A DNA stretch of 64,000 nucleotides from positions 1,798,001-1,862,000 of the forward strand of contig CAJUUM010000031.1 of NCBI GenBank assembly GCA_910589415.1, read 5' to 3'. Made by a program: the position numbers and the translations under genes. Origin of the DNA: Malachius bipustulatus. Lineage: Eukaryota > Arthropoda > Insecta > Coleoptera > Melyridae. Each line of letters begins with the position of its first letter. Position 1 is the first letter of the stretch. Under the pieces are notes generated by a model. The model worked only from the letters and a program-made list of their open reading frames with translations, was not told where the DNA came from and ran no database searches. Shown one piece after another: positions 39,511-50,569 of this stretch.

Positions 39511-40899
39511 AATTTACACTGACATTTTTCCCACAGAAACAAGTCAAAAAATAAATTTGAAGGAATTCAGACGAACATTAAGTAAAATATGTCTGCTCGA
39601 AAACGATAATTTACTGAGAAGTTTTACTTTGACTTTTTTTTCGAGACGGTTTGGGTGTGCCGTTCAAATTGAGGAATGATTTCTATAGAGTTTTTTCTTA
39701 TCTTTTCAAATTCGATGACAGTTTTTCAGTAGCACGGTCAGAAAATAAACTTTTTCAACAAAGACCATGGAGACAAAAATTTTCAAGTCCGCTCCTGGAT
39801 TTTTAATTAACTCAGAATGCGGTTTTGATGAGTTTCCGGAATGCACCATTCCTAGTAAATTTCTACAAAATATCTCCAGCCGTTTCAGAAATATCGCCTA
39901 TCAAAGTTTTATACCTGAGACATAAAACACCCTGTAACTTCTTAACCAATCACACAAAAAAAATTTCTTTTGTGGTTTTCGACCCGCCTTGAAGTCCGCT
40001 TATCACCATTGGTCTATGTAAGGTCACTCATGAATCACCCTGTATTTAGTTTGCTCAAAACTTCCAGAAATCACCCGAAAGGAATGGGAAATGCATAATA
40101 ATGAAATATCTCCCACATTAGAAACATTTAAAACTTTTATATCAAACAGAGCACAGCTATTAGAAAAAATAGAATTCACAAAATCCTCAAATAGCAGGGT
40201 ATCTGCAAAATCAAACATAAATCCGTACAACGATCGCAAAAATACAAGCAAACATTCTCAAGCATTCGCAGCCACTAATAATAATTCTAATTACTCCACT
40301 AATAATAATTCTAATTACTCCACAAATAATAATTTAAGCAATAATTGCCCAGTTTGCAATCAAACTCATACCTTATATTATTGTAAAACATTGAATGGTA
40401 TGCAAACTGCAGATAAATTTTCTACACTACGAAAATTGCTTATCTGCACGAATTGTCTCCGATATGGTCATAAAAAACAAAATTGCAGAAGCACTACTTC
40501 TTGTCGCAAATGCAACATGCGTCATCATTCCATATTACACGATGATAATTTTAAAAGCTCATCATATATGAACTCGCACACCAATTCAGAATGGTTCACT
40601 CAAAACAGAACCCCAAATACGTCATCACACTCAAATTCAAACATACTGGCACATTCAAACTCAAGTCAAGCAAACCAAAGAGCAAATACATACAATCATA
40701 CTCCTCAATCATCTTCTAATCAAGCACATCATTCAATTGAATCGCCAAATAATTCAAACACATCAGCCCCACAACAAGGTGGCACATTTACAGCTATTTC
40801 TCACGCATACAAGGCCGAATCACATCAAGTAATTTTACCTACTACACTTATACACATTTTCGACAAGTTTGGTAACGTTCATGAGGTACGTGCTTTACT

Positions 40900-43046
40900 G
40901 GACTCTGCGTCCCAGTCGAACTTCATCACTAAAGAACTAAGCGATAATTTGCAATTACCACAAAGGCAAGTAGAATTCACAATAGTTGGTGGTCTAGATC
41001 AAACCACAACAAGTACTTCACTACAAGTAAACACAATAATTAAATCCAAATGCAGTAATTATGAGACCAATGTATCATGCTTCGTTTTAAATGAAATCAC
41101 TAACAGATTACCACAAATGGCAATCGATATGTCTAAAATTAATATACCCGAAGGCATTAAACTGACCGATCCTAACTTTAACTTACCAGGTAAAATTGAT
41201 GTATTACTCGGCGCAGCTATTTTTTGGGAAGTATTATGCCCAAATCAAATACAGTTAGGAAGGCACTTGCCTGTACTTCAAAAAACACGCTTAGGTTACA
41301 TAATTTCCGGCGCTATGTCTAAATCACGCGAAGTAAATAATTCTGTCTGTTATTTCTCTAATATTGAATTACACCAGCAACTGGAAAAGTTCTGGAAGGT
41401 CGAAGAATGCTCAAGCAAACCTAAGTCGTACACATCAGAAGAAGAAGCTTGTGAAGAACACTTCAAAGCTACACACACGCGAAACTCAGACGGTAGATTT
41501 CAAGTATCATTACCATTTCGGAAAGATAAATCACTTTTAGGGTCGTCAAAAAATTCAGCACTTAAAAGGTTATACTCAATGGAGAAGAAATTTGATAGGG
41601 AACCCACACTTAAAGAGCAATATTCACAATTTATGTCAGAGTACATCGAGCTAGGTCACATGCAGTTAGTCGATGATGAAAGTCATCATGAAAAGGTTAT
41701 ACATCACCTTCCACATCATGCGGTGCATAAGGAAGAAAGCACTACAACAAAATTAAGATGCGTGTTCGACGGAAGCAACAAAACGGATAGCGGGGTATCA
41801 TTAAACGATATTCTAATGGTAGGTCCGGTAGTACAAAGAAATCTCTTTGACATTCTAATATCATTCAGACAGCACACATTTGTGATAACAGCTGATATAG
41901 CTAAAATGTATAGACAGGTCAACGTGAAACCTGAAGAAACTGATGTTCAAAGAATTCTTTGGAGAAATAATAAAAATCAACCCGTGCAAGAGTACAGACT
42001 GAAAACAGTCACATATGGATTATCACCATCCTCTTATCTAGCAACAAGATGCTTAAAACAGTTATCAATTGAGAATCAAATTAAACATCCAAAGGCATCT
42101 AAAATTATAAGCGAATGTATATACGTTGACGACGTTCTCTTCGGCGAAGATACGCAAGAGAATCTTATCACTTTAAGAGAAGAAATTACAAACATACTCG
42201 AACAAGGTAAATTTGAATTAAGAAAGTGGAGATCAAATGATCATACGCTCATAAAATCAAACGACAGTACATTAAGTACGCTGCAAATATTAGACACCAA
42301 AGGTGAAACAAAAACTCTGGGAATTACCTGGAATTCAGAAAAGGATATCTTCACATACAAGGTAAAAAATCAATCAATGCCTAACACTATTACAAAACGA
42401 ACTTTACTTGGTATCAAATCGCAAATTTACGATCCTCTGGGTCTGATATCACCGATAATCATCAAAGCAAAGGCGCTTATGCAAAAACTATGGAAACAGG
42501 GATATAATTGGGATCAACCTGTACCGGTTGATATTAGAAATCAGTGGATTGAATTTTTGAAACAGCTCAGCACTATTCATATTTTAACGTTCAAAAGACA
42601 TATTGTCTGTCGATATGTCAGATACATTCAGTTGCATGGCTTCGCGGACGCCAGCGAAATGGCATATGGCGCCGTAATATATCTCCGATCAACTGATTCG
42701 CATGGCAAGCACTTTGTGAACATTGTTTGCTGAAAGGGCAAAGTAGCACCACTCAAGACGCAATCAGTTCCCCGACTGGAACTTTGCGCAGCGCTGTTGT
42801 TAGTAAATCTCTATCAGGTGATCAAAAGCTCACTTGATATTAAAATAAACGAAACAATATTCTGGAGCGAAAGTGATCGTGGGATCACTCTCGCTTGGAT
42901 CCGTGGAGAACCAAGTCAATGGAAAAACTTCATAGCTAACAGAGTGACTAAAATACAAGAATTAACAAACAAGGCCGACTGGCAACACGTTCGTTCTGAA
43001 AGCAATCCCGCGGATTTAGTATCTCGCGGAACAACCCCCGAAATAC
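40900..43046 (+). pseudogene. BEL/Pao pol, first part (protease, RT, RNase H), then cut by gypsy
   Basis: Open with gag from 40,091 to a TGA at 42,731-42,733. Protease: A-L-L-D-S-A-S-Q-S-N-F (Asp at about 40,900). RT: V-I-T-A-D-I-A-K-M-Y-R-Q-V (first Asp), Y-V-D-D-V-L-F-G-E (about 42,123), L-R-K-W-R-S-N, then D-P-L-G-L-I-S-P, a BEL/Pao signature. RNase H starts H-G-F-A-D-A-S-E and is interrupted by the TGA, after which the same frame continues through W-S-E-S-D-R-G-I-T and N-P-A-D-L-V-S-R-G to the gypsy insertion at 43,047. Apart from the single stop and the insertion, the coding is well preserved, so BEL itself is not very old. Confidence 0.9.
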
Positions 43047-44735
43047 TGTAACGTGAATACGTCACTTGTTTTCCTCCTTGCAAAGTTTCTTTCGTTTTAA
43101 AGAGAATTGTAGAATTACAGTTCCCCACAACTCCCTGTAAAATAGATCGCATCTTTGAACTGGCTAGCCACACCGTATTCCGGCGCTGGTACTGTCTGGA
43201 TAATTCACTACTAGATGGCGTTGCACGTTTCGTTTCACTTCGATCTTGAGTTCCTTTCAGGAACCAAATAAGTTGTCGGCTGTCAATCAGATTTCAGTAT
43301 CTGACAAGTGACATTTCTACTTTCACGAATCAGAAAGCGGAAGCAGATCTCGTCCCCTCGGAACTGAAAGGATTTCCTTTCTGCCTGTCGACCAGGAAAG
43401 ATTATTCTCTTAACCGTTCCCGTACGAGGCCTGTTATACAAGGTAAGTCGCCATTACGGATATTCTAGAAATGAGTTCTAATTCGATTATTACTTATTTT
43501 TAGCTTCTGGGATTTCCTTCAATCTTTGGGGATTTTATCTCAACTTTACCTTATACCTTTATCTTTATCTTTATCTCAAGTAAATACCTTGCCTTCTCCG
43601 GTATTTACTAATTATCTGAGTTAATTGCCTATTGCGACCGAGGAAGCCATCTTGAACTAGGAGACAAAGGGAGCGTGGCCCATTTTTGTTCTTCAACTAT
43701 CTGAAGGATCTTTCCATCGTTTTCATTTATCCATGGTGAAATAAATCAACGTTTCGAAGATCTTCAAAAACAACAGAACATTTTCCCGGTGCTAGTGCTG
43801 TTTTAGGACTTTTCAACCCCAGGAGCCTCGTCAGGGCGCGGTCCCTACACCTGCTGGTTTTCTTCTGGAGATTTCAATGCCTGATTAAGCACCACACCTA
43901 GCAAAGTCCAGGAGTTATTAATATCCTTTTTACTGTCAAAATAAAGACAGTTTTTACCTCAATCAGCTTCATCCCGGAAACTGTAAGTTGCCTTTTATTT
44001 TATCTCACCGATCATGACGAGGAAGGACTAGAAGATCAGTGCTAATTTAGTAAATTAATTAATTACCACTCACGAACTTTATCTTTCCCGATATAAATGA
44101 TATCGGAAGTATTTTATTCTTTTGTACACAGCTGTGCAAAGTAAAGGATCCTTTATTTTTAAACAAACTGATTGTTTAAACATATATCAATTTTAAAGCT
44201 TTTAAAATAAGACAGGATAATTATTTGATTTAAATTAAACAGGAAATGTAAACCATAATTTGCTCATTAAACATCTGTACATTTTAACTTATTCTTTGAA
44301 AATCACATTAACATCTTTATTACCCTAAATCTACTTTTTATTAGTTCTTCATAGAGTTTAGGTAGCACAATAAAAATAAGAACTCGAGCAAATCGAGTTA
44401 ATAAGAACTGAAGAACTCTTTGGCATCCCTAACCTACCTTAGATACCTATATATAGGGTGTACCTTTTCAATAATTAAAGCAGCAGAATAACTAGCACTC
44501 TGATAGTATTTGATTCAGTTTTCAAGTTATTCAACATCATTATCTTCAGAGAAATTTGTCGTGAAAGTTTCTTTTGCAGTATTATCGTTTTGCCGAAACA
44601 ACATTTTGCCCTTCGCTTGCACTGCAAGCCCTCGTTACTGCTACTTTCGACATTCCCTGATTTTATAATTTTATTTTGCTCACGCAGCTAAACTTTTATT
44701 TGTGGCGCTGAGATATAAACGACAAATTAGCTGCA
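43047..44735 (+). repeat. 5' LTR of gypsy element 1
   Basis: It begins TGTAACGTGAATACG and ends TTAGCTGCA. Against the 3' LTR I see differences only in GAATA(C/T)GTCAC, TATACA(A/G)GGTAAG and CAACC(C/T)CAGGAG. It contains an AAAGGATCCTTTA palindrome and GATATAAATGATATC. Confidence 0.95.
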
Positions 44736-44737
44736 AT

Positions 44738-44761
44738 TGGCATCCCTGGCGGGGATTCGAA
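44738..44761 (+). promoter_or_regulatory. primer binding site of gypsy element 1
   Basis: TGGCATCCCTGGCGGGGATT, continuing with CGAA, starts two bases after the LTR. The TGG and the GGGGATTCGAA portion look like the complement of a tRNA 3' end including the T-loop, giving a long possible primer match of about 24 bases. The exact tRNA was not identified. Confidence 0.65.
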
Positions 44762-45850
44762 TACACCCACAAACTTTGGATTAGAAACTACCTTAAATAA
44801 ATAAAAGCACTTGATCTCTTCCTAGTTCCCATTATAAATGGAAAATTGATATTAACGTCATAAATTATTTTGTTCAGATGTATCGTACAGTTATCTTATT
44901 TTCTTGATGCATGATTATTATAGTTGCATGAACTCGCATGTTAGTCTAAGAATGTTTTAGTTAGTTATTGTGTTTTTACTGCTGGTGAATAATAGTGTCG
45001 TGACGCGAAAATACCTTATCTTCTTACCGCTACACTGCCGCTAAGGGGTAACCTTGAAAAGGAGCCTTACGGGGTGGTTGTTTATACCGTCGCGAAAGTC
45101 TCGAGTATGCTTTGAAAGAAGTTTGACCCCGTGCAAAGAGGATACTCTTGAGAGAGCTTTGCGATCAAATTGTCTTTGAAAGTTACATCCAAATATTTCC
45201 TTCATTAACATTATCTCATACCTTCGCTCATGAATTAAGTTACGTTAAATTCGAAATATCTGAATTATCGATCAGCTGTTCCAACTGGTGTCCCTCTGTC
45301 ATTGTCGTACACTGACAAACTGCTAAAGCAACGACAATTCTTTACGTCTAACGTAGGAAATGAATTCTTTACGTGTAAAGATACGTCATGGTGACATGTA
45401 CTTCTTCCGATCCCTACCTTACCGACTCTAGAGAATATCTATACTTACCTACATACCTATGCATATTTAAATATTGCTTTATCTTATCTTAGTATCTCTC
45501 TAGATTACCTTTATCTCTCTCTCTACTAGGAAATTATATCTTATATCGGTATTTTAGTTTTTTTGAAATACCGTGACCTATTTTTCGTTTTAAAACGAAG
45601 GGAATTCTTTTGAATTTAAATCTCTCTCTCCCGCTTGTACTGGTGATGTAACGTCACAGCCAAGTCAAGTAGGCCCGGTTTATTCTTTCTTTATATAGGC
45701 CAGGTTCATTCTTTCCTTATTTAGGCCAGGTACACTAGGTGCTACGTTGCCTACCTGTGCCGATAATACTACTGTCTTCTCTCTAGAATAAAATAAACAT
45801 TTTTTTATTCTTATTTATCTATAATATTATAGTACCTACATTTTTCTAAA
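44762..45850 (+). other. untranslated leader of gypsy element 1
   Basis: This is 1.1 kb between primer site and gag without a sizeable frame. It would hold packaging signals and possibly the splice donor for a 3' subgenomic RNA; none was identified by eye. Confidence 0.5.
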
Positions 45851-47242
45851 ATGAACCCCGCTTCAGCCCTGCTCAGCGATGAGCTTACCTATGAGATTGC
45901 GTTGAGGAACCAAACACCTCAAAGTACGCAAGACAAGCGAAGGAAACAATTCCGAGCGCTTATTAATAGGGAAGATTCTACAGTAGCGTTAGATTCACCC
46001 TACGATTTTGATAAGGATCTTTCTGAAATCAAAGCAACTTTGCTAGATTTAAAGAAAAAGATTCCTGAAGCTTCTGGATTGTTCACTGATCTTGCAAGCA
46101 GACGTATCCCTTTTCGAGTGGATCATGTTATCGCTCGAATAAACAGATTAAATGTTGAAGCTGATGCTTCTAAGAAATTTCATAGAGATGAGGCTTATGG
46201 AGAAGCACTCCAGTTAGAGGGAGAATGGCTTCTGAAGTTGGATGAGAATGAACCAGTCGTTCCTCCTGTTTCTGATATCTCGCAATCATCTACCTCAACA
46301 ACTAGTACCAAGTACAGTGTCCCTGTACATAAGTGGAACCTAAGGTTTTCAGGCTCTAATAAAGACAACCTGATTTATTTCCTAGAAAGGGTTCGAGAAT
46401 TGCAAATCTCGCGGAATGTTTCCGATGAAAATCTTTTTACTTCAGCAGTTGACTTATTTGAGGATAAGGCCCTCACCTGGTATCGCAGTGTTGCCAGTTC
46501 GCTAAAATCTTGGCAAGAAATTAAGTTAAAATTGAAGGAAACTTTCTTACCCCTATCTTACGATGATGATCTTCTCAATGAGATCAATAATCGCACTCAA
46601 GGAGAAGAGGAGCTAGTAGCCCTGTATGTAGCCTCCATGAAAGAACTTTTCAAAAGGCTTTCAATTATTCCCTCAGAGGAGGAACAGTTTAAGATCATAA
46701 AGCGGAATCTACACCCCTACTTCTTGAACCATTTGGCTCTGGTTGAAGTGTCAACTGCCAATGAGATTATCTCTATATGCAAGAAGCTAGAGGACAATAG
46801 GGCCATGATTTCTAAATATCGACCCCCTCCCTCAAAGAAGGTGCATAGTCTCCTTAGTTCAGACCTGGCATGTCCAGATGAGGCCATTCTAACATCGGCA
46901 AAACATTCCTTTGTCCCTTCAAGGTCAACTTCTCGTCTTTCAGGAAAACGTGATGCAGGTCACGACCAAGTTTCTTTACCTTTCTGTTGGAATTGTTCTA
47001 ACCAGGGTCATCTTTACCCTAAATGTCGAAAACCCAGAACTATTTTCTGCTATGGTTGTGGAAAGAAAGATGTTTTTAAACCAAAATGTCCCTCTTGTTC
47101 ACCGAACTATTCTCGCCCAAAAAACGAGATGACTGCGCGTCAGGGTGCAACGCAGCAGGAGTCAAGACACCCAAAAGTATCTCTCCCTTCGAAGAGGCCC
47201 GTGGATACAAACCACGCAAGCCCCTCCGAAAACCAAAAGTAA
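45851..47242 (+). CDS. gag of gypsy element 1
   Basis: 463 residues from ATG. The N-terminal third is helical and charged (D-K-D-L-S-E-I-K-A-T-L-L-D-L-K-K-K). Residues about 155-310 form the Retrotrans_gag capsid domain with W-N-L-R-F-S-G-S-N-K, A-L-T-W-Y-R-S-V and W-Q-E-I-K-L-K-L-K-E-T-F-L-P. The first zinc knuckle, CWNCSNQGHLYPKC, is canonical. The second, CYGCGKKDVFKPKC, has Val where His is expected. It overlaps pol by 157 bases in the frame -1 to gag, with a slippery heptamer in the overlap. No internal stop; probably functional. Confidence 0.9.
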   Translation: MNPASALLSDELTYEIALRNQTPQSTQDKRRKQFRALINREDSTVALDSPYDFDKDLSEIKATLLDLKKKIPEASGLFTDLASRRIPFRVDHVIARINRLNVEADASKKFHRDEAYGEALQLEGEWLLKLDENEPVVPPVSDISQSSTSTTSTKYSVPVHKWNLRFSGSNKDNLIYFLERVRELQISRNVSDENLFTSAVDLFEDKALTWYRSVASSLKSWQEIKLKLKETFLPLSYDDDLLNEINNRTQGEEELVALYVASMKELFKRLSIIPSEEEQFKIIKRNLHPYFLNHLALVEVSTANEIISICKKLEDNRAMISKYRPPPSKKVHSLLSSDLACPDEAILTSAKHSFVPSRSTSRLSGKRDAGHDQVSLPFCWNCSNQGHLYPKCRKPRTIFCYGCGKKDVFKPKCPSCSPNYSRPKNEMTARQGATQQESRHPKVSLPSKRPVDTNHASPSENQK

Positions 47243-50200
47243 ATATCTTTACGACTGCGGACCTCCACCATCAAAGGAATATGTGGAAGGTCTGGTTAAA
47301 TAGAGTCTCTGATTTCTATCGGACTCCAATTGTCATCCCTAAAAATAAACCTAGTAGGTCTACGACCCCTGAAATGATACCCCCAATCGTGTCTCAAATT
47401 CTACAACCCGATCCAGTAGATAACCGTCCCTATATCTCGGTGGATATGCAAGGAAAGCGTTTCACTGCTCTTTTTGACACAGGAGCAAATATTTCGGTTT
47501 GTGATGTAGAAGTCATAAAAGAAATTTTCGGCAGAACTCATGATTCCTCTGGAAATTCAGATCTCTTATGTTCCCTTCGAAATGCAGATGGTTCACCATT
47601 ACCTGTCACTTCAATCTTGGACCTTACCTTAACAATTGATGACGTCACTAAAGTTGTTCGTTTTCATGTTGTACCTTCTATCTTGCCCGAGATTATCTTA
47701 GGTATGAACGTGGCCATAGCTTTCAATATCTCTATTGATTTTTCCAGAGATTCATTTGAGGTTAGAGACCGAGTGGATCCTCCCTCTTGTTTTGATGAAC
47801 CCCAGGTTAGCACCATAAGTAGAATCCATGATCTTTCTACTCTTCCTCCTGAAGATGTCGTGAAATTGAATCCGATTATCGAAAAATTTCAAATTTTATC
47901 TCCTATCGACGTGCTGCCAGAAACTTCTGTTCTCTGTCATTCTATAGAGACCCCGAATGCCAAACCTTTTAGGCAAAGGCAGTATCCCTTGTCTCCGGCA
48001 GTACAAAAATTTCTAAATGAGGAAATTGATAAGCTTTTGAAACTTAATATCATAGAGAAAAGTAATTCCCCCTGGTGTTCGCCAGTCCTTTTAGTGAAGA
48101 AAAAGGATAATACCTATCGCATGTGCTTTGATGGGAGAAAACTAAACGAAGTTACCACCCATGATGCATACCCTCTACCTAGGATAGATTCCATTCTCTG
48201 TAAACTGCGAGACGCTAATTTTCTTTCCTCTATAGACTTAAAGCAAGCCTTTTTCCAAGTACCTCTAGACGCTGATTCACGTCCAAAGACAGCTTTTATA
48301 GTACCCGGAAGGGGTTTATACCAGTTCCGGCGTATGCCTTTTGGTTTGCGGAACAGCGCGCAAACGCAACAACGTCTCATGGACAGGATCATTGGACCTG
48401 ACCTCGAGCCGTTTGTTTTTGTCTATCTGGATGACATAATTGTTGTCACTCATACCTTTGAGAAACATCTTGAAGTTCTAAACGAAGTCTATGAAAGGTT
48501 ACGTAAGGCCAACCTCACTGTGAATTTTAAGAAGTGTCAATTTTGTCGCGACTCTCTTTCTTTCCTTGGATTTATTGTAGACAAACAAGGTCTCCGTGTT
48601 TGTGAAGACAAAGTAAAGTCAATCACAGAAGCTCCCATTCCTCGCAACACCACAGGTGTCAGGCACATTCTAGGCATTTTGCAATATTATCGTAGATTCG
48701 TCAAAGACTTTTCCACTATTAGTGCCCCTATCTCTGCGCTTTTGCACAATAGAAAGAAGGGACAGTCTATTACTTGGACTTCAGAAGCTGACCAAGCCTT
48801 TAAACTTCTTAAAGAACGCCTAACATCGGCCCCTGTCTTGGCTAGCCCTGATTTTTCCAAGCCTTTCTGCATACAAACTGATGCGAGTGACTATGGAATC
48901 GGCGCAGTTCTGTATCAAGAAGACGAAGGTTTCGAACACCCAATAGCCTACGCTAGTCGCACTCTCTCTAAGGCTGAGAGGAAATACTATGCTACCGAAA
49001 AAGAATGCCTCGGAGTCCTTTTCGGCATAGAGCATTTTCGTCCCTATGTTGAAGGCACCAAATTCACGGTCTATACCGACCATGCCTCTCTTCTCTGGCT
49101 TAAAAATTTTAAGGAGCCCACAGGTCGTTTAGCTAGGTGGTGTGTACGACTTAGCCAGTTCAATTACGAGATGAAACATCGCAAGGGATCTTGTAATGTT
49201 CCAGCAGATTTCCTTTCTCGAAATATATCTCTCTTAACCGCGAATGATCTTACACCAGATGAGTGGTATAGAAAAATGGTGGAAAACGTCACGGGAAATC
49301 CAGATAGTTACCCAAATTTCACGGTTGAAAACGGCCTTCTTCTCAAACATCTGAAGCCGAACCATTCCTTATCGTCAAATCTTTCCAATTGGAAAATAGT
49401 CATACCTACACCAAATAGGGATGATGTTGTCGCGTCTTTTCATAATCCCCCTACTTCGGCCCATTTCGGCGTAAGAAAAACCAAGGCACGAATATCGGAA
49501 TTCTACTATTGGCCCAAAATGGACCTAACGGTAAAGAAATTCGTACGAAATTGTCAGGTTTGCGGTGCTCACAAATCGACTAATGTCGCTCGTGCTGGTT
49601 TAATGGGTGGTTACAAAAGCATAAGCTTTCCTTTCCAATTTATCTCCATAGATTTTATGGGCCCCTTTCCTAGGTCAAAGGCCAGGAATACACAACTTCT
49701 CGTAGTCACAGATTGGTTCTCTAAGTTCGTACTGGTAAAACCCATGCCGAACGCAACCGCAGCTGCAGTTGTAAAATATCTCGAAAATCAAGTTTTCTTG
49801 ATCTTTGGTGTCCCTCAAATTGTTCTCTGCGACAATGCTCAGATTTTTAAGAGTACTCAGTTCACCAAGTTATTGGAAGAGTACCAAGTTAATTTGTGGT
49901 ATAGTGCTAGGCACTTGTCACAAGTCAACCCTACCGAGAGGACCAATCGAACTTTACTTACCGCTATCTCGTCTTATGTGAAAGATAATCACAAAGACTG
50001 TGATAAAAATGTCTACAAGGTGGCCCAAGCAATTAATTTGTCTGAGAACGAAGTCACCAAACATTTTCCTGCTTTTCTTGTTTTCGCTCGAAACATACCT
50101 ATTGACGGAACCTTTTATGGTCCTGTCGAGAATAACTACCTTGCCCTACCAGAAGACCTTTCTTATGTGCATAGGGAAAATGATATCTCCAGATTACCTC

Positions 50201-50511
50201 CTATCTTTGAAGACGTCAGAGTCAAATTAAAAAAGGCTTATGACGTAAATAAGAAGTATTATGATCTACGTAAGCGCCCAGATGTTTTCCAGGAAGGAGA
50301 GTTAGTATGGAAACATACTTACCCTCTTTCGAATGCTGCAAAGAACTTTGCTGCCAAACTGGCCCCCAAATTCGTACTTTGCCGAATTACCAAGGCAATA
50401 TCTAAATTAGTGTACGAACTACAGGATCAGGAAGGCAACCCACTAGGTCGCTGGCATGTGAAGGACTTAAAGGCGTACGGAGGCAAAGATCCGCCACGAA
50501 TTGATGAATAG
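47086..50511 (+). CDS. pol of gypsy element 1: protease, RT, RNase H, integrase
   Basis: 1,141 open codons, in the -1 frame to gag, probably made as a Gag-Pol fusion. Protease: L-F-D-T-G-A-N (about residue 129). RT: S-S-I-D-L-K-Q-A-F-F-Q (first Asp) and V-Y-L-D-D-I-I-V (about 446). RNase H: T-D-A-S-D-Y-G-I-G-A-V-L (about 598), T-E-K-E-C-L-G-V and Y-T-D-H-A-S. Integrase: zinc finger with H-x-H around S-A-H-F-G-V-R-K-T and C-Q-V-C (about 785-830), then I-D-F-M-G-P-F (Asp, about 855), L-C-D-N-A-Q (Asp, about 914) and N-P-T-E-R-T-N-R (Glu, about 947). The tail includes G-E-L-V-W-K-H. All expected catalytic residues are present. The ATG at 47,086 is internal to the frame and need not be used. Confidence 0.95.
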   Translation: MSLLFTELFSPKKRDDCASGCNAAGVKTPKSISPFEEARGYKPRKPLRKPKVNIFTTADLHHQRNMWKVWLNRVSDFYRTPIVIPKNKPSRSTTPEMIPPIVSQILQPDPVDNRPYISVDMQGKRFTALFDTGANISVCDVEVIKEIFGRTHDSSGNSDLLCSLRNADGSPLPVTSILDLTLTIDDVTKVVRFHVVPSILPEIILGMNVAIAFNISIDFSRDSFEVRDRVDPPSCFDEPQVSTISRIHDLSTLPPEDVVKLNPIIEKFQILSPIDVLPETSVLCHSIETPNAKPFRQRQYPLSPAVQKFLNEEIDKLLKLNIIEKSNSPWCSPVLLVKKKDNTYRMCFDGRKLNEVTTHDAYPLPRIDSILCKLRDANFLSSIDLKQAFFQVPLDADSRPKTAFIVPGRGLYQFRRMPFGLRNSAQTQQRLMDRIIGPDLEPFVFVYLDDIIVVTHTFEKHLEVLNEVYERLRKANLTVNFKKCQFCRDSLSFLGFIVDKQGLRVCEDKVKSITEAPIPRNTTGVRHILGILQYYRRFVKDFSTISAPISALLHNRKKGQSITWTSEADQAFKLLKERLTSAPVLASPDFSKPFCIQTDASDYGIGAVLYQEDEGFEHPIAYASRTLSKAERKYYATEKECLGVLFGIEHFRPYVEGTKFTVYTDHASLLWLKNFKEPTGRLARWCVRLSQFNYEMKHRKGSCNVPADFLSRNISLLTANDLTPDEWYRKMVENVTGNPDSYPNFTVENGLLLKHLKPNHSLSSNLSNWKIVIPTPNRDDVVASFHNPPTSAHFGVRKTKARISEFYYWPKMDLTVKKFVRNCQVCGAHKSTNVARAGLMGGYKSISFPFQFISIDFMGPFPRSKARNTQLLVVTDWFSKFVLVKPMPNATAAAVVKYLENQVFLIFGVPQIVLCDNAQIFKSTQFTKLLEEYQVNLWYSARHLSQVNPTERTNRTLLTAISSYVKDNHKDCDKNVYKVAQAINLSENEVTKHFPAFLVFARNIPIDGTFYGPVENNYLALPEDLSYVHRENDISRLPPIFEDVRVKLKKAYDVNKKYYDLRKRPDVFQEGELVWKHTYPLSNAAKNFAAKLAPKFVLCRITKAISKLVYELQDQEGNPLGRWHVKDLKAYGGKDPPRIDE
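47119..47125 (+). promoter_or_regulatory. slippery heptamer A-AAA-AAC for -1 frameshift
   Basis: In the gag frame the codons are CCA-AAA-AAC, so the heptamer is positioned for tandem -1 slippage (X-XXY-YYZ). It lies inside the 157-base overlap, and pol continues in the -1 frame. AAAAAAC is a well-known retroviral slip site. Confidence 0.7.
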
Positions 50512-50569
50512 TTCTTTTCCTTCTCTCTCCAGAAATTTTATTTTTACCTAACTTCTATCTTCTCTACAG

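Larger units (their letters stand above)
34776..40042 (+). mobile_element. mariner-like element with about 520-bp inverted repeats
   Basis: The ends are CAGGGTGATTCATGAGTGAC and its inverse, flanked by TA on both sides, the Tc1/mariner target duplication. The left inverted repeat runs 34,776-35,237 and continues at about 38,335-38,396 after the LINE; the right one is 39,523-40,042. Only a handful of mismatches separate them. The inside carries a decayed transposase on the plus strand. Confidence 0.9.
34079..40900 (+). pseudogene. BEL/Pao gag, split by a mariner-like element
   Basis: Gag starts at ATG 34,079 with L-I-N-K-R-G-V-I-K-G-K-L-T-R-F, the usual opening of BEL gag. TGA at 34,307 interrupts it, and other frames continue with a G-E-A-A-N-V-I block and W-E-L-L-K-N-R-F-E near 34,590. 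The mariner-like element enters at 34,776. Gag resumes at 40,043 and stays open from there, with K-L-P-E-I-T-R-K-E-W and three cysteine clusters at 40,345-40,550 (C-P-V-C, C-T-N-C-x4-H-x4-C, C-R-K-C-x3-H-H), which bind nucleic acid. An Asn/Ser/His-rich linker leads into protease. The interrupted half cannot be translated in one piece. Confidence 0.8.

Noticed and set aside
44738..44765. A tRNA gene at the GGGGATTCGAA word
   Set aside because: Only a 3'-arm complement is present, immediately after an LTR, as expected of a primer site; no cloverleaf.
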